Part shown: one piece after another, positions 47,728-60,040 of the stretch
How positions within the stretch are numbered: the stretch's first letter is position 1
How the letters are laid out: every line of letters begins with the position of its first letter
The notes under the pieces: model-generated
The model's input: the letters and a program-made list of their open reading frames with translations, nothing else
What the model was told of the DNA's origin: nothing
Database searches by the model: none
Program-made: the position numbers and the translations under genes
Assembly (NCBI GenBank): GCA_013400975.1
Contig: WBMZ01008655.1
Span: forward strand, 1-64,000
Length of the DNA stretch: 64,000 nucleotides
Direction: 5' to 3'
Origin: Atrichornis clamosus
Lineage: Eukaryota; Chordata; Aves; Passeriformes; Menuridae

Positions 47728-50700
47728 CTGAGGGGGATTGGCAAAAGCACAAATAGGTTTCTAAAGAGTGTTCATATTTAACCATGAGATTTCATTAAAC
47801 AACAAACTGGTGCACAGTCTAGGGCAGCTGAGGTAAAAACTACTGAGACTTATGCAACTTTACTTCCAAGACACTGTCAAAAATACAACAAATATGCATC
47901 TCCTACTCTTGGATTTTCTTGTAGTGGGTAAGAAGAAACCAAACCAGTACAATTTTCAGAAGTCGGGAATTGGATTTGTCACAGGCCTGTGTAAGAACAA
48001 ACCAATACATACCAGACCCACTTCAGCAGCTTACAATAAAGAAGTGGGTAACTCAAGAGGTAGCAACCATCCAATCTGGGATTAGAAAGAAATATTGCCC
48101 TGATGCTGGACTGGAGCAATTTTCTTACACACCAAGAAGCATTGTGGGATGCTGTTCACAAGATCTCATGAAGGTTCAGTGGTCAAAGAGTTGCTCTTGC
48201 TGTGTATGCTCAGACTTTATGGGGCTTTGGGTCTTTTGTACTTATAGGTCAGAAATCTGCTATGGATAAGGAGAGGCCACAGAACTAAGAGGGCAGATGT
48301 GATGTGTCTTCTGGCAGATCTTCTACATATGTTTTTATTTCACATCTGTGAGCTGCTGTTGTGAGAGTCCATAGCTCTGGGTATCATAAGGCAGGGAGTC
48401 ACTTTCACGACTAACTGCAATTACACCGCAAGCATGAGAGCCATGGCAGTAAGACACCAGAAAAAAGAATGTCAGCATTTTACTTTAGATGGTGCAGGCA
48501 TGATAACTGTTCATGTTTGAGATTATAAAATCTGGCACAGCCAGCTGAGCTGTATTGCCTTGAAACAAGTAAGCACATCAAAAGAGTACAAGTAAAAATA
48601 ATCTTACTTCCTACCAGCCAGCCAGACAAAAGTAGGCAAGGCACAGGCTGAGCAAAACACAGTAGCACTGACTCAGACGGCACACTGAAGAGAGGGATTG
48701 TATGAAAGCAAAGCAAGCCGCTAAAGAACTGTGCACAACCATGACGCTGAAGTGCCCATTAGCCATAGAACGGGCTCTAATTAAACTCCCTTGCAAGCTA
48801 ATTAGGTGGGGGAAATGGGTGGAACAGAAGAGCACTGTCAAGTACGCTCAAGCTGCAATTTGAATATCCATTAGCAATGTGAATAGAAGTCTGTGGTCAA
48901 TGTCCTACAATTATGTTTTTTCCAGAAAAACTAGGAACAGAAGCATTTTTCAAGAAGGCCACTGTGAAGTAACTGCAAATGCAGAATGTACTCCCCCAAG
49001 TCATCATTCATAAAAGGACAAAGTTGACAAATTATGGCAAATCAACCAACGGTGCTGCTGCTGCTTCTGACACAGAGGAATAGGCTGCAAAGTAAAATAC
49101 ACACATTCTCTACTGTCTCCCCCACCCAAACACACTTAATTTCAATCCTCTGTGAGGAAAAAAAAGCCCCTGGTCTTTCATTTTGCGAAAAGTTTCTCAC
49201 GTGGAAACAGATACTACTGCTAAATAGTTCATTTTTTTCATAGTGTTTGAGAGTAATTTACTAAAGAAAGGTTGTGCCTAAAGGAAAGCATTCACACCTA
49301 AGTCCAAAGTTACGGAAATTCCAGAGCATTCAGCAGTAAATCCTGAGGACCACAACCTCCCTTACACCTTTTTTTTTTTTTTTAACCCTCTTCTATCCCT
49401 CCAAAATGGTGTTGCACCTTTGTCTCTCAGATTCATTCTTGACAGGACTGAGCACCTTTCCTCAGCCTTAAACACAGGGTACATTTCTGCTGACACTCCC
49501 AAAGAGTACCGTTGCTGCAGAGGCCCTTACAGCACACAGAGCACTCTCTCAGGGCCAGACTCCCTGTGAAATGCCACCAACAGTGGTGTGGATCTTTTTC
49601 AAAGCAGAGGATGTTGAAAGTGGCTGAATCTATTTGCTATGTCAGATTTGAGAGACTGGAAGCCTGTGGAGGCTTCAGTTTCCTTTCTGACCTGCCTTCC
49701 AGAATGTACCATAAGCTCAAACCAACAACTAACAGTACAGTAAAAAATAATCACAGAATCAATTAAGTTCAAAAAGCACTCTGAGACCACCAATGCCGAC
49801 CTATGACTGAATATCACGATGTCAACTAGACCAGGGCACTAAGTCCAGTCTTCCCTTAAACACCTCCAAGGAGAGTGACTCCACTGCCTTCCTGGGCAGC
49901 CCATTCCAATGTCTAAGCACACTATTTGTGAAGAATTTCTTCCTAATGTCCAAGCTAAGTGACTGAAAACACCTGCACATTACAATTTATTTCTTATTTA
50001 TTGTCTTGGCTGTGCTTGATCCCACCTTGAGACATCTCATCGTCTCCACAGGCTAATAACACAGGTAAGTTTTCAAGTTAACAGACAGCCATCTTGGACA
50101 ATGGGCCACGTGTATCTCCCAGGCTCTGCTTTTGGGTACATGTACTGAACGTGGGCTTTCCATGTGTACGCATGACGTTACAGCGTTTCTAATTGTGCAA
50201 AACACAAAATGCCTGGTGCAGGTTACCACAAGAAGGTAACATCACTGGTTTTGTGCTGTCGAAGTACTGCTATGTGTTCTAGCTCAATTCTAAATGCCGA
50301 ATTTATATTAAAAAAAAAAAAATCCAAACACGTTTCTTTGTGCACCTCACTGGTAATTTGCTAGATACCTGGGGTGGACCTTGACGATCTCCTCCCAGAG
50401 CTGCAGAGAGGTGATCTGCCGTGGCACCGAGAGGGTCTCGCAGCGCAGCCCTGTCAGCTCCGCGCTCCTGGCAAAATACAGCACCGAGACCTGCACGGGG
50501 AACAAACAGCGCTCAGGGGCGCGGGGCCTGCCCGCAAAAAACGCTCCCAAAATACCACCACACAACCGGAACCAGAGCGCCAGGAAAAGCTTTCCCAGGC
50601 TCTTCTCGATGCCGATCGGCTCTGCCGCGTCTCTCCTGCCCCGGCTGTCAGGGAAGCGGTGCAAAAGCGGTGAAGGCGGGGGCGGTGAGTGACCGCGGAT

Positions 50701-50862
50701 ACGCGTCCCGCTCCCGCCGCCCAGGCCTCGCCCGCCCGGCGCCGATGCTCCCACAGGGCGAGGGGCAGTGGGAGCCCCGCCGCCCTTCCCGGCACCGGCC
50801 CAGCCTCCGGCCGGGGCCACCCCGCGGGGGCGCCGGCAGCTTGCACCTACCTGGCAGCTCAT
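47601..50862 (-). CDS. MOCS2: Molybdopterin synthase sulfur carrier (small) subunit MOCS2A
   Basis: MoaD-like, beta-grasp fold protein. Its C-terminal Gly-Gly is thiocarboxylated by MOCS3 and donates sulfur to cPMP in the MOCS2B active site (family knowledge). Three coding segments, 50851-50862, 50369-50490 and 47601-47727, give 86 residues (human 88): [20 protein letters not shown], then [28 protein letters not shown] and the end PPISGG. The last two glycines are present. The start ATG has T at -3 and A at +4, a weak context that could allow ribosomes to scan on toward MOCS2B. Transcribed from the CpG island around 50.7-51.0 kb, convergent with ITGA2. Confidence 0.94.
49751..49965 (-). mobile_element. 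CR1 LINE 3' fragment
   Basis: Plus strand reads TCACAGAATCAATTAAG at one end, then CCTTCCTGGGCAGCCCATTC and GTGAAGAATTTCTTCCTAAT, the typical reversed CR1 3' end. Intronic in MOCS2, same orientation as MOCS2. Confidence 0.85.
50369..50490 (-). CDS. MOCS2: MOCS2A exon 2
   Basis: 40 codons plus two bases: [20 protein letters not shown] and [19 protein letters not shown]. Acceptor CCCGTGCAG, donor GTATCT. Contains no ATG in any frame. Confidence 0.95.
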
Positions 50863-51020
50863 GGAGCCGCCGTCCCGGGGCGAGCCGCCCTTCGACACGG
50901 GCCCACGGCGGCGCCTGCGCCCGGGCGAGCGACGCCGGGCCCGGACCGCCCCCTGCGGCCTAGCCGGCTTCTGGTGTCGAGCCGCGCCGGGCCGCGTCCT
51001 TTTTCGCACGGGTAGGTGAC
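50395..51020 (-). promoter_or_regulatory. MOCS2: CpG island and probable MOCS2 promoter
   Basis: About 600 bases of GC-rich, CpG-dense sequence covering MOCS2A exons 1-2 and the region upstream. No TATA box is obvious, as is usual for housekeeping CpG-island promoters. The overlapping long open frames on both strands here are a product of GC content. The transcription start is likely between about 50.87 and 51.02 kb, but I cannot place it. Confidence 0.8.
50851..50862 (-). CDS. MOCS2: MOCS2A exon 1 coding part
   Basis: ATG AGC TGC CAG followed by donor GTAGGT. Only four codons; the human gene also has a very short first coding exon (MVPLCQ). Confidence 0.88.
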
Positions 51021-51024
51021 GAAG

Positions 51025-51977
51025 GTGGGAGAGGCCTCAGCTTTCTCCCCAAGCTCCTCAGACTGTAGTTTTGGGGACAGCACTTTACAAGCCGGGTTTT
51101 CAGATATATTCGGACCCCCGGGCACATCGGGATTGCAAATGTTCGCAGACATTACGCGTTCACAGTCTTGCACGTGTTAAACATAAACTAAACGCACACA
51201 TGACAAGTATATATGGCGTGTAATAGCCACGGATCCTGTATACTGCTGACATAGGATTTCAGGGTAAGGGCCTGTTTCCGCGCGGGAATTGCCAGGGCAT
51301 CTCGGTGGAGAGCTGCACCTCTGCCTACAGTAACAACATGAAAGGACAGCAGAGTGGCAGAATGCCGGCTCTCAGGGGAGAGGGCAGAGTGGCATGGAGT
51401 GTGTAGAAAGTGCTGCCGAGAGATCCACAGCAGTTGTTCCACAGGACACAACTGTATGCCAAAACTGTTCCATGTGGGTGGCCATGGTTATTTCTGTAGT
51501 GTTTGTCTGGTGACACTCATAACCTCAGAACAGTTATGGAGGAGCTCCTCAAGGCAGACAAACCAGGCACAACTCCAGTCATTATCAGTGTGCAGAAACT
51601 CACGCTGCAGAGGCCAGTGTCCAAAAATGAGACAGAGAAATTCTGCAAAAGTCAACTTTATTTGAAAAACAGGAGAGGTAACTGGAGGATACCCCTCTGG
51701 GATCTCTAAGGTTTCTGGAGAACACAGCCTCTTTTTCTCCTAAACTCCAGACTGCATGTTGCCCTCGTACTTTCCGCATTGGCTGAGGTACTGGGATGGT
51801 GCAGCCTTCCAGGTCCACATACTACAGGTCTTGCCTCCAACATGTACCCCCCACACCCCTTCTGGTCCTGGTTGGTCCTTTCATGTTATCTAGTGGTTCA
51901 TAAAGACATACACACCCATTTCTCCTACCATCAGCGACTCCGAGTTTGTGGTCAGTATTTGTGATTTGGGTTGGTGG
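51025..51977. other. Upstream flank of MOCS2 promoter
   Basis: No gene supported. Short open frames at 51354-51709 (+) show no recognisable domain. Confidence 0.5.
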
Positions 51978-52455
51978 TCACAGAACCATAGAATAGTTAA
52001 GGTTGGAAAAGGCTTCTGAGATCATTAAGTCCAAGAATTACCTCAGCACCACTGTGTTCACCACTAGACCCTAGACCACATCTCTGTGTGCCACATCCAC
52101 CCATTTTTTTGAATCCTTCCATGGCCAGTGATTCTACCACTTCCCTATGCGGCCTATTCCAATGTCTGACCACACTTTCAGTGACGTAATTGTTCCTTAT
52201 ATACAAGCTAAACCTCCTCTGGTGCAGCTTGAGGCTGTTTCCTCTTGTCCCGTTGCTTGTTACGTGGGAGAAGAGACCAACGCCCACCTGGCTAGACCCT
52301 CCTTTCAGGCAGTTGTGGAGAGTGTTAAGGTCACTCCTGAGCCTCCTTTTCTCAAGGATAAACAGCCCCAGCTCCCTCAGCTGCTCCTCATAGGACTTTT
52401 CCTCCAGTCCCTTCACCAGCTTCATTGCCCTTCTCTGGACACAAACATGCATCCT
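51978..52455 (-). mobile_element. CR1 LINE 3' end with remnant coding region
   Basis: The minus strand carries the decayed C-terminal CR1-type frame ([38 protein letters not shown]) followed by the CR1 3' tail (CTATGGTTCTGTGA). This explains the long open frame at 51997-52470, which is not a host gene. 5'-truncated. Confidence 0.9.
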
Positions 52456-55400
52456 TGCTGGATGCAACACTGTCAGTAAAAAAAAAAAACCAACAAGTTA
52501 AAAAGCCCTTAAATAAAGAACTACAAAAGATGGCTGAGAAAGGAAACAGACCTTCCCGCATAATAATTCTTGCCTCTGAGTTAAAAACACAATGAAAGTT
52601 AAAGTGATAACGTTTTCCAAATTGTGCCATAGAAATACAATCATGTCTGCAGAGCATTTATATTGCACGAGTTACTCAATACATTGCCTTAATCCTCTGC
52701 TGTGAGGAATAAATAAGTTACTTTTTAAAACTCTGTTCTTTTGTAAATTATTAACTAGTGTTACAAAGTGAAGTCTCCTAAAGACAACATGTGTCAAGTG
52801 AATAATATAATTGCTTTGCTTTTTCTCTGGGCTGTGTAATTTTGGGTCTATACATCTTAAATGAAATAAATCACTTTGACATGGTGTATATGACCCAGCC
52901 AGTAGCTAGGAAGTGGCTGGCACATTTTTCCCATGCAAAAGGTGTACCACAGGTGTTCTTAGAGTGAAGTGGAAGAGTGCTGGGCTCAGCTGGAGAAAAT
53001 TAGCCTCTTAGCCCAGAAAACAGTGAACTTTGAAGGATTTATCTGTATATTTAGGGTTGAGTTTGAAGTTAAGGTAGCTGTAGAATAAAGAGATAAGAGT
53101 TACTGACACTGAATTTTTGGATTTTCTTTCTTTGAGCTCCAACAAATGACTCACCTAAGCCAATTCTTGAGTATGTTTCAAATGATGGATCAGTGTTCAG
53201 CTCTGCATTGTATGACTTAGTTAAAGACAGAATTTGTGCCTAGAAAGCATAGGGAGAGAGTAGGATTTGTGACTTTTATAATTTATTAACTATGTTCTAG
53301 AACACATAATTAGTAGTTAAAAGTTCTTAATCAAAGCCAGGAATTAAGCTGAGGTGTAATATTAGTGTCTCAAACAAAATTCTCCCTAAACACATCTCTA
53401 TTCTGGAGGTCTTCTGGGAATATCAGCTTCAGGAAGAGGTGGGACAACTACACAGCTTGGTTTGCAAGAGTTTTATTCAGATTGCTTTTGTTTGATTGTT
53501 TGTTTGGTGTTTTTTGAGTGGGAGTACAGATGCCTTCATAAGATCAAATGAGAGATATTTCTATAGCTCTGGAGGAGATAGGTTAGCTCTGTAGAGACCA
53601 GGATTTCAGAACTATCCATGATTTCTATAGACTAGCTCCATATGATTTTCCCTTAAAATACTTCCTTCAGGCACCATTTTCTTCTTGCAACTTTTGGTTT
53701 GGCGTATGAGTATCTGCAATGTATAACATCTAGTTCTTAGTGCTACTTATTGAATCTATTCTTTTCAATTTAATCTTGTCCTAAACAATGGGGCCTATGC
53801 TGTAGCTGAAAGGTCTGTATGTACCTTCTCACACCAGTATGTATATTGACCTCTCAGAATGTATTTCTTCTGGATCTTTTTCATTTCAAAAGCTGTTATG
53901 AAGTCCTCCAAAACAGGTATTTTCTATTTCACTTTCCAACTATTTTTGTTTTAGTAATGTTCAATACTGAAAAGGTGCGAATTTTCCTGTATGTGTGGAA
54001 TTCCCTTACACTATGTAAATTGCCTGTGGCTATAAGAAGTTCACTTCTAATAATACTGAGGAAGGGTAAGGGGATGTTTTTTCTAGTAATTCCTTCCTTA
54101 CTTACCAGCAGCAAACTTTGAACTTTTAGATGTAGCTGAAGTATGCTCAGACACTAAGCTTACAGTCTAAGGCACTGATTCTGCATGTGATGTTCAGTAT
54201 CTGCATGTGATGTTGGAGAGAACCACAGCAAAGTCAGCAATACTTAAGTGGGTACACTGGTCTGCTAGTCCTAAGTTGCTTTTGTAATAAATTACTACAA
54301 GAACTGGTATAAAATATGACTGGATGCACTGGAAAAACCAAAGAGAAATTAACTGGAGACATGTTGTTAATCTTTAGTTCTTTTTACCAATGATTTACCT
54401 AATGTCACTGGAGAAAAAAAAAGTGTCTCTGGGACTGCACAAGATTGTGACTGTCTAATTTCTAGCAGATTTTCTGTTTTCTTTTGTTTTCGTTTTAGAC
54501 CTTTTCTCAGGACTGTTTAGTATAAATAATGAATTGCTGCTCTTAAGTTCAGATTTATACTTGGGAAATCTTCAGAGAATTTTTTTACTCCAGTTTTGCT
54601 GTTGTGAAGAATTTAGGTTATATCCATGGTAGACCTGAGTGCATCTTTCTTATACACCTGAGGTAGAGATGTTGTTGCATTAAACTTTATTTCAAGCTTC
54701 CTGAAATAACCAGGGAAAATAAAAATTCTCACTCATGACCTAGAATAACCATTCATTAGCTCTTGCATCCTTCATTTTTCTTGGGCAACCAACCAAATCT
54801 GAAGACAGTTTAGCATTAAACTCTTGCTGCTAAGTTCATTTGAAAAAAAAAATAACAAAGCTCCAAACCCCAAAAAAAACCCCACAAAGCTGTTTGGAAT
54901 ATTCTACAAGGATCCAAAATTCAGGCAGGTATAGGAAATATGTCAATGGGCATTCCAGTCATTCCACTAAATTCAGCTCTGAATTTGGCCTCATACATGT
55001 CAACACTGGTAATAATCTGGAGAACATCTTCTTCCTATTTTGGGAGAAAAGAGAGCTGTTCCTTGAGTTTCCATAGTAGAGCAATGGAGAGAAAAACTTG
55101 AAAATATGAATCTGTCTGAGGCACTATGACCTCTAGGATTCCTGTGTGTGAGGTATATGTGGCCATTTGACCAATGTATTTAACATCCCCCTTGGCACTC
55201 TTTGAAATTGTCTATTACAAAACAGATGGTGCAGTAGTTACTTTTTGAAGGGCTGGAAGAGCATGACTACATCTGGAATTAATCTTTAGCTCCCTAAACC
55301 AATAGATCACCCAGCTTTAAGAGGGCCTTCTAATAGAATTGCATTGCACAAGTACAGAGAAAGAATACACAGCTTTAAGGCAGAGTATAAGCAGTCCGGA

Positions 55401-58400
55401 ACTATAATTCATAGGCATACAAGTCTTTCTGTTCAACTGTCTCATTTATGGGCAAGTCTTTTCTACAAGAATTTATTTTTATTGAGCAACAGGACTAAGT
55501 GAAATATGTAACTTCTTCAATGAGATTTTAAAAATCCACAAATTTTCTGAGTTTATATAAAGTGTTTTTCTTTTCTGTTGGCAACGACAGTATTCCTGAA
55601 GAGATGACCTCTTTCATTTCCATACTGTCCTTTGCCCAAAAAGGTGGCTCAAGGTTGTATTAAACTAGCATGCACAGCATCTTCATTCAAATAAAGCCAG
55701 TTATGGAGTTTTGGATGATTATTAAGTAGTACAACACATGAAGAATTATGGGAAAGGTCATTAGGGCATTCAGTGTAGATGCTAAGGTAAAAACAATTTC
55801 TGCAAACTTTAATGCTAAGGGAAAGTGCAGGCTTTAACCCACAGAACTCCATTTTTGAAAGTGCCTTGTACTGAACTGCCTGACTGATACTTTATCTGGA
55901 TTATCTAAATATTTAAAATATCAAATGTGTTATCTATCTTGGAAAAAAAAAAAAAAAGTATGGTCAAAAATGCACTTCTTCCTGCAAAGGTCTTGGACTT
56001 GTGTGACGAAGTGGTTGTAAGGGCAAGGAATTTTGAATGCTCTCAAATCAACAAGCTGGGTATCTGGTATTATGTTTAGAAAGACAAATGTCTCTCGTTT
56101 GTAGTATTTCACTGGGCTTGTATGCTTTTCTGTCCTTCTTTTGTTAGGCACCTAGAACAGGGAGACATGAAACAGCGGCAGATAATACAGTGTTTGTTTA
56201 TATTCCTAGATAAAATTGTTGGCACTTTAATTATCATAATATGTAAGAATTTGAAACACTGCACGAAGTAAGAAGCATTTCACAATATCAGTTTGCTGAA
56301 GCCAAAGGAATTCCACAGGAATTACTCAGGTCTGTGGGTGACATGAAAATGAAATTCAACCTCTTTACCTACCAGTTCAGAATTTGTAATGTTAAATTAC
56401 AGATTGCAGCTACCTTGCCTTTCAATTCTTTAGAATAATTGTAGCTGCTTTACTCAACTTGAAAATGGAAGTTTTGCTGAAGTTTTTACTTACTGTTATT
56501 TCAGATTACTATCTTTATTGCAGGTCAGTGTGATTACCTGTCGCTGGGGGCACACACAGCACAATTGTGACATTCTGCAAATGGCAGTCTACCTTAGGTT
56601 TAGATTCTGGTTATATGACACAGTTATTCTTTGGATATCTCTTAAAGTATTCTAGGTTTGCCTTCGATCTTTTACTTACACTCAAAACGTAAATACTATG
56701 TAGCTGATTCTGTAGAATGCTGCACGGTTTGATTAATTCTACACTTAGAGTTTAACATTTTGGAGTAATAGACTTAAAAATGCATACACTTTTATAAGCA
56801 CTCCAAAGGAATAGTTGCACAAGAAGCAGTAGAAGTATACCTGCACTGACCCTAGAGGGGTGGGGTTCTGCTCACATCATGCCGTGCCCTCACACCTGCC
56901 TCCTGGCCAGCTACGTAGAATCCCTGCTGACAGTCTGCAAATGTTCATCATCATATAGTCAGTATATAAAATTGAATTACTGTTCATGCTAGAAGTGTTG
57001 TATGCTTTTCTCTCACCTGTTTTGCACAGTTCCAGAAAAACATGGCTAGCTCTTAACTGGTAGTGTCTTCCACTGAGGCTGATCAAAAAGGAATTATTTC
57101 CACCAGCCTGTATGTGCTGTGCATATTCAACTCTTCTCTGTGATGGCTGACACCTGGAATGCTTTCTTGGTAAGTAAGAAAGGTGTTTCTTCAAAAAGAT
57201 TATATTCTGTTGAAATTTTTCCAAACCCTGGAAAAAAGTTGTGTGGTTAGTTCTGAAAGCCCATCATTTGATAACTTTTATTTTTTAATCTGAATGCATA
57301 GGGGTTTTTTAAGGGAGAGAGGTTGAGGTTTTGCAGATAAGAATGAGTTCACTTTCATACTTAAAATTTACATTAAGAACTATGCTATATCCTGGCATCC
57401 CAGGTAGCAAATTCTGCTAAGTAGAATTGCCTGCACTGGAATTGAATAGTGAAAGACCCTTAAATAAGCTGTCCAAATTCTGTGTGCAAATCTGAAATGC
57501 TAAAGTTTCTATGGCTTCGTTTTGACTAAAAGTTTCATTCGTTATTACATATAACAGCGCACTTATCCACATGAGGGCACCAGCTGACATCTTTTTCTCA
57601 GACCAATGTGTAATTTGTTTCTGAAATGAACATATAAATCAATGGTCACTCCATCCTTACAGAGCTAAAGATTGAGCTGTTAAATGTTACAGTTCTCCAG
57701 TTTTGGGGTTTTCTTCAATTCTTAGAGCAGCAATATTTTCACTGTCCCTAAACTCTATATGCAACAGAAACCTTGAAATATGCTTTAGTCACATAGAGAT
57801 GTGGAGATGTTACGTTTTTAAAAGAAAAAAATCAAAATTATTTTTTGACCTGGCTATATAATGGAACATTCATTAAAATTGGTAAACTTTACTATTTCTT
57901 AGCTTTGAAAACAGAACAAAAATCACAAGGTTTTAGCTTCATTTTTATTAAACCCACAACAATATGCAATCAACACCCATTCTACTTGTAGGCAAGCATA
58001 CAATCAGGTCATTTTTAATATTTTAGTTTTATATATAATAAAAATTATACAATCTTTCAAAAAAAACCCCAAAGAGTAATTGGTACTGTACTCTGGGTTC
58101 GACTGAGGCATCAAACCAAGCTTGTCCACTTCCTTTGCCTGCTGAATATTAAAAACATTGACCAATATACGGTACAGGAACAATCTCATTTCCTCTCCCA
58201 GCTCCTAAAGTGTTAGGCCATCAAAACTGCAAAGGCTTGAGGCATTCCTCAGGGGCAGCAGACTGCATGCTCTAAGGAGGATATATGTTCCCTACACAGG
58301 GAAGGTTACCCAAGCAGAGTGTGGGATTATTTGACAGAGGTGAGTGCACACAACATGAAGTTACGTAAAGGTTATCTTTCTTTGAAACCAATTGGACAGC

Positions 58401-59916
58401 ATCTTGAAGCAAAGAAAAACTTGTCAGGGACTTCCAAAATGTTTCAGCGTATATTCACAAAATGTTTTAGCCTAGTGAGGCTAATCTTGCTAGACTCTAA
58501 GACCCCACATAGATTTTTCCAAAGAATGATTCTGAAGAACCAAATTAATTTCTCTTGCTTTCCCCTAGCCAAGCCTGTTTCTCCATTGACCGTTGGAGTG
58601 AACTGGAGAAATCAGGTTCTAAGGGTTAATCTTGTTCTTGGAGAATATACTCCCCCAGTGACAGAAGCAAAATACAATTTTTAAAATATTAGAGATATCA
58701 TGGTATAAAGTCCTCTGAGTGGAGTGGAGAAAGCCTAGGAAGATTTTTTCTCGGCAGAAAGCCTACAGGGTTGGAAAATTCAGAATAGATGTTAAGATAT
58801 CCTCAGTCCTTAATGCAATACCGATATATAGACATGTTTTATAGCATTAGAAGTAACTTGAGCATTGGGACAGATACTAAAAAATTGAGAAGACGTGAAT
58901 CTACTGAAAATCCTGATACAAAATATTGACTTAAATTAGCCTATTTTAAAAAAAAAGAAAAAAAAAGCCAGTAAGTATTTCAGGTGTTACAATAGAAGAG
59001 GTTCTGGTTGATCCATAAAGTATTTGATCAGCTATTTAGAAGTCTGGGTTAGCTGAATATATATCCATCAGCTGAAAAGCCTGATGCCTTAGAGACACCA
59101 GAAGATTTTTAAGATTCTGAATAACTGTTTCTAACACTGGTCAAACCTCAGTTTAGCTCAATGTAGCTGATAGTATAGGAGAAAAAATTTCCTATGTCCT
59201 TAGAGAAGATGACAAATCTAACAATGCATGAGGAGAACCTGAGACTTCAGCATGCACACGGAGACAACAGGAATAATGCAGAAAATGTAGGTTTGTTGCT
59301 GAGTAAAACCATGAGAGGGTCAGTAGCCTAAGCACTATAGGAGTGTTCATACCTGAGGGGAACTGTAAAACTGATAACACTTCGTGTGCCAGGATTTTTC
59401 GCACATATGAGCACAGCCTCTTTTGTCTAAATGGTATAGACAACTCAGAGAAACTTTCAAAGTCATCACAGAAACTACAAGAACCAAGATAAAGATGAAA
59501 AATGAAAGACTATAAACTGAAGCTGTAGCACAGAGCAGTGGCAACTCTGGCTAGAGTGGCACTGATTTCTGTAGAAAGCTTCTGGACTGAGATCTGTCAG
59601 AAGGATAGTAGTAGTTTGACCTACTTTACCTGTCCAATTTAATGAGCCTTAATTTGTTGCCTAGGTTTCTCCTGTAGTTAATGGAGAGGTAGAGTCATCT
59701 TCAGATTGTGATTCAGGTCTTATACCAATCTAACTTTGATACTTATCCTGGGTAAGATATCTGCTGTTTAGAGGCAACCGTACAGTTTCACTGAGTGCAG
59801 AAGGATCATCTGGGACTAGATTAGACATAACTTTTAGACAAAGTTAAGTGAAATAGTCCCATCAATTTCTAAGTGGTGTCATGCATTTGCAACTTGTGTG
59901 AGTAACAGTTCTAATA
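52456..59916. other. Intergenic AT-rich stretch
   Basis: No exon, RNA gene or young mobile element recognised. It holds a poly-A run at about 55941-55956 and a short direct repeat at 54180-54214. Open frames such as 58319-58684 start at non-ATG codons and have no family resemblance. Confidence 0.6.
54180..54214. repeat. Short direct repeat, 20-base spacing
   Basis: TCTGCATGTGATGTT at 54180-54194 and 54200-54214. Confidence 0.85.
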
Positions 59917-60040
59917 CATAGAATCAGAGAACCATTAAGGTTGGAAGAGACCTCTCAGATCATTGAGTCCAACTATTAACCTGATAGTGATATTTTCACC
60001 ACTAAGCCATGTGTCCAGGTGTCACATCTAGACACTGGCT
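59917..60040 (-). mobile_element. Short CR1 LINE 3' fragment
   Basis: Plus strand ATAGAATCAGAGAACCATTA then GGTTGGAAGAGACCTCTCAG and ATCATTGAGTCCAAC, the reversed CR1 3' terminus. Only about 120 bases remain. Confidence 0.85.

Noticed and set aside
50421..50963. 180-codon plus-strand open frame across the MOCS2 promoter
   Set aside because: Antisense to MOCS2A exons in a GC-rich island where stop codons are rare; Arg/Pro/Ala-rich, no domain.
50347..51009. 220-codon minus-strand frame as a single MOCS2 protein
   Set aside because: It reads through the intron between 50850 and 50491. Clear donor and acceptor sites and homology show only two short pieces are coding.
51997..52470. 157-codon minus-strand open frame that could look like a host gene
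   Set aside because: Its motifs match the C-terminal region of CR1 LINEs and it is followed by the CR1 3' tail; listed as a mobile element.
58319..58684. 121-codon plus-strand open frame in the intergenic region
   Set aside because: Starts at GTG, no family resemblance, AT-rich background; nothing supports a gene.
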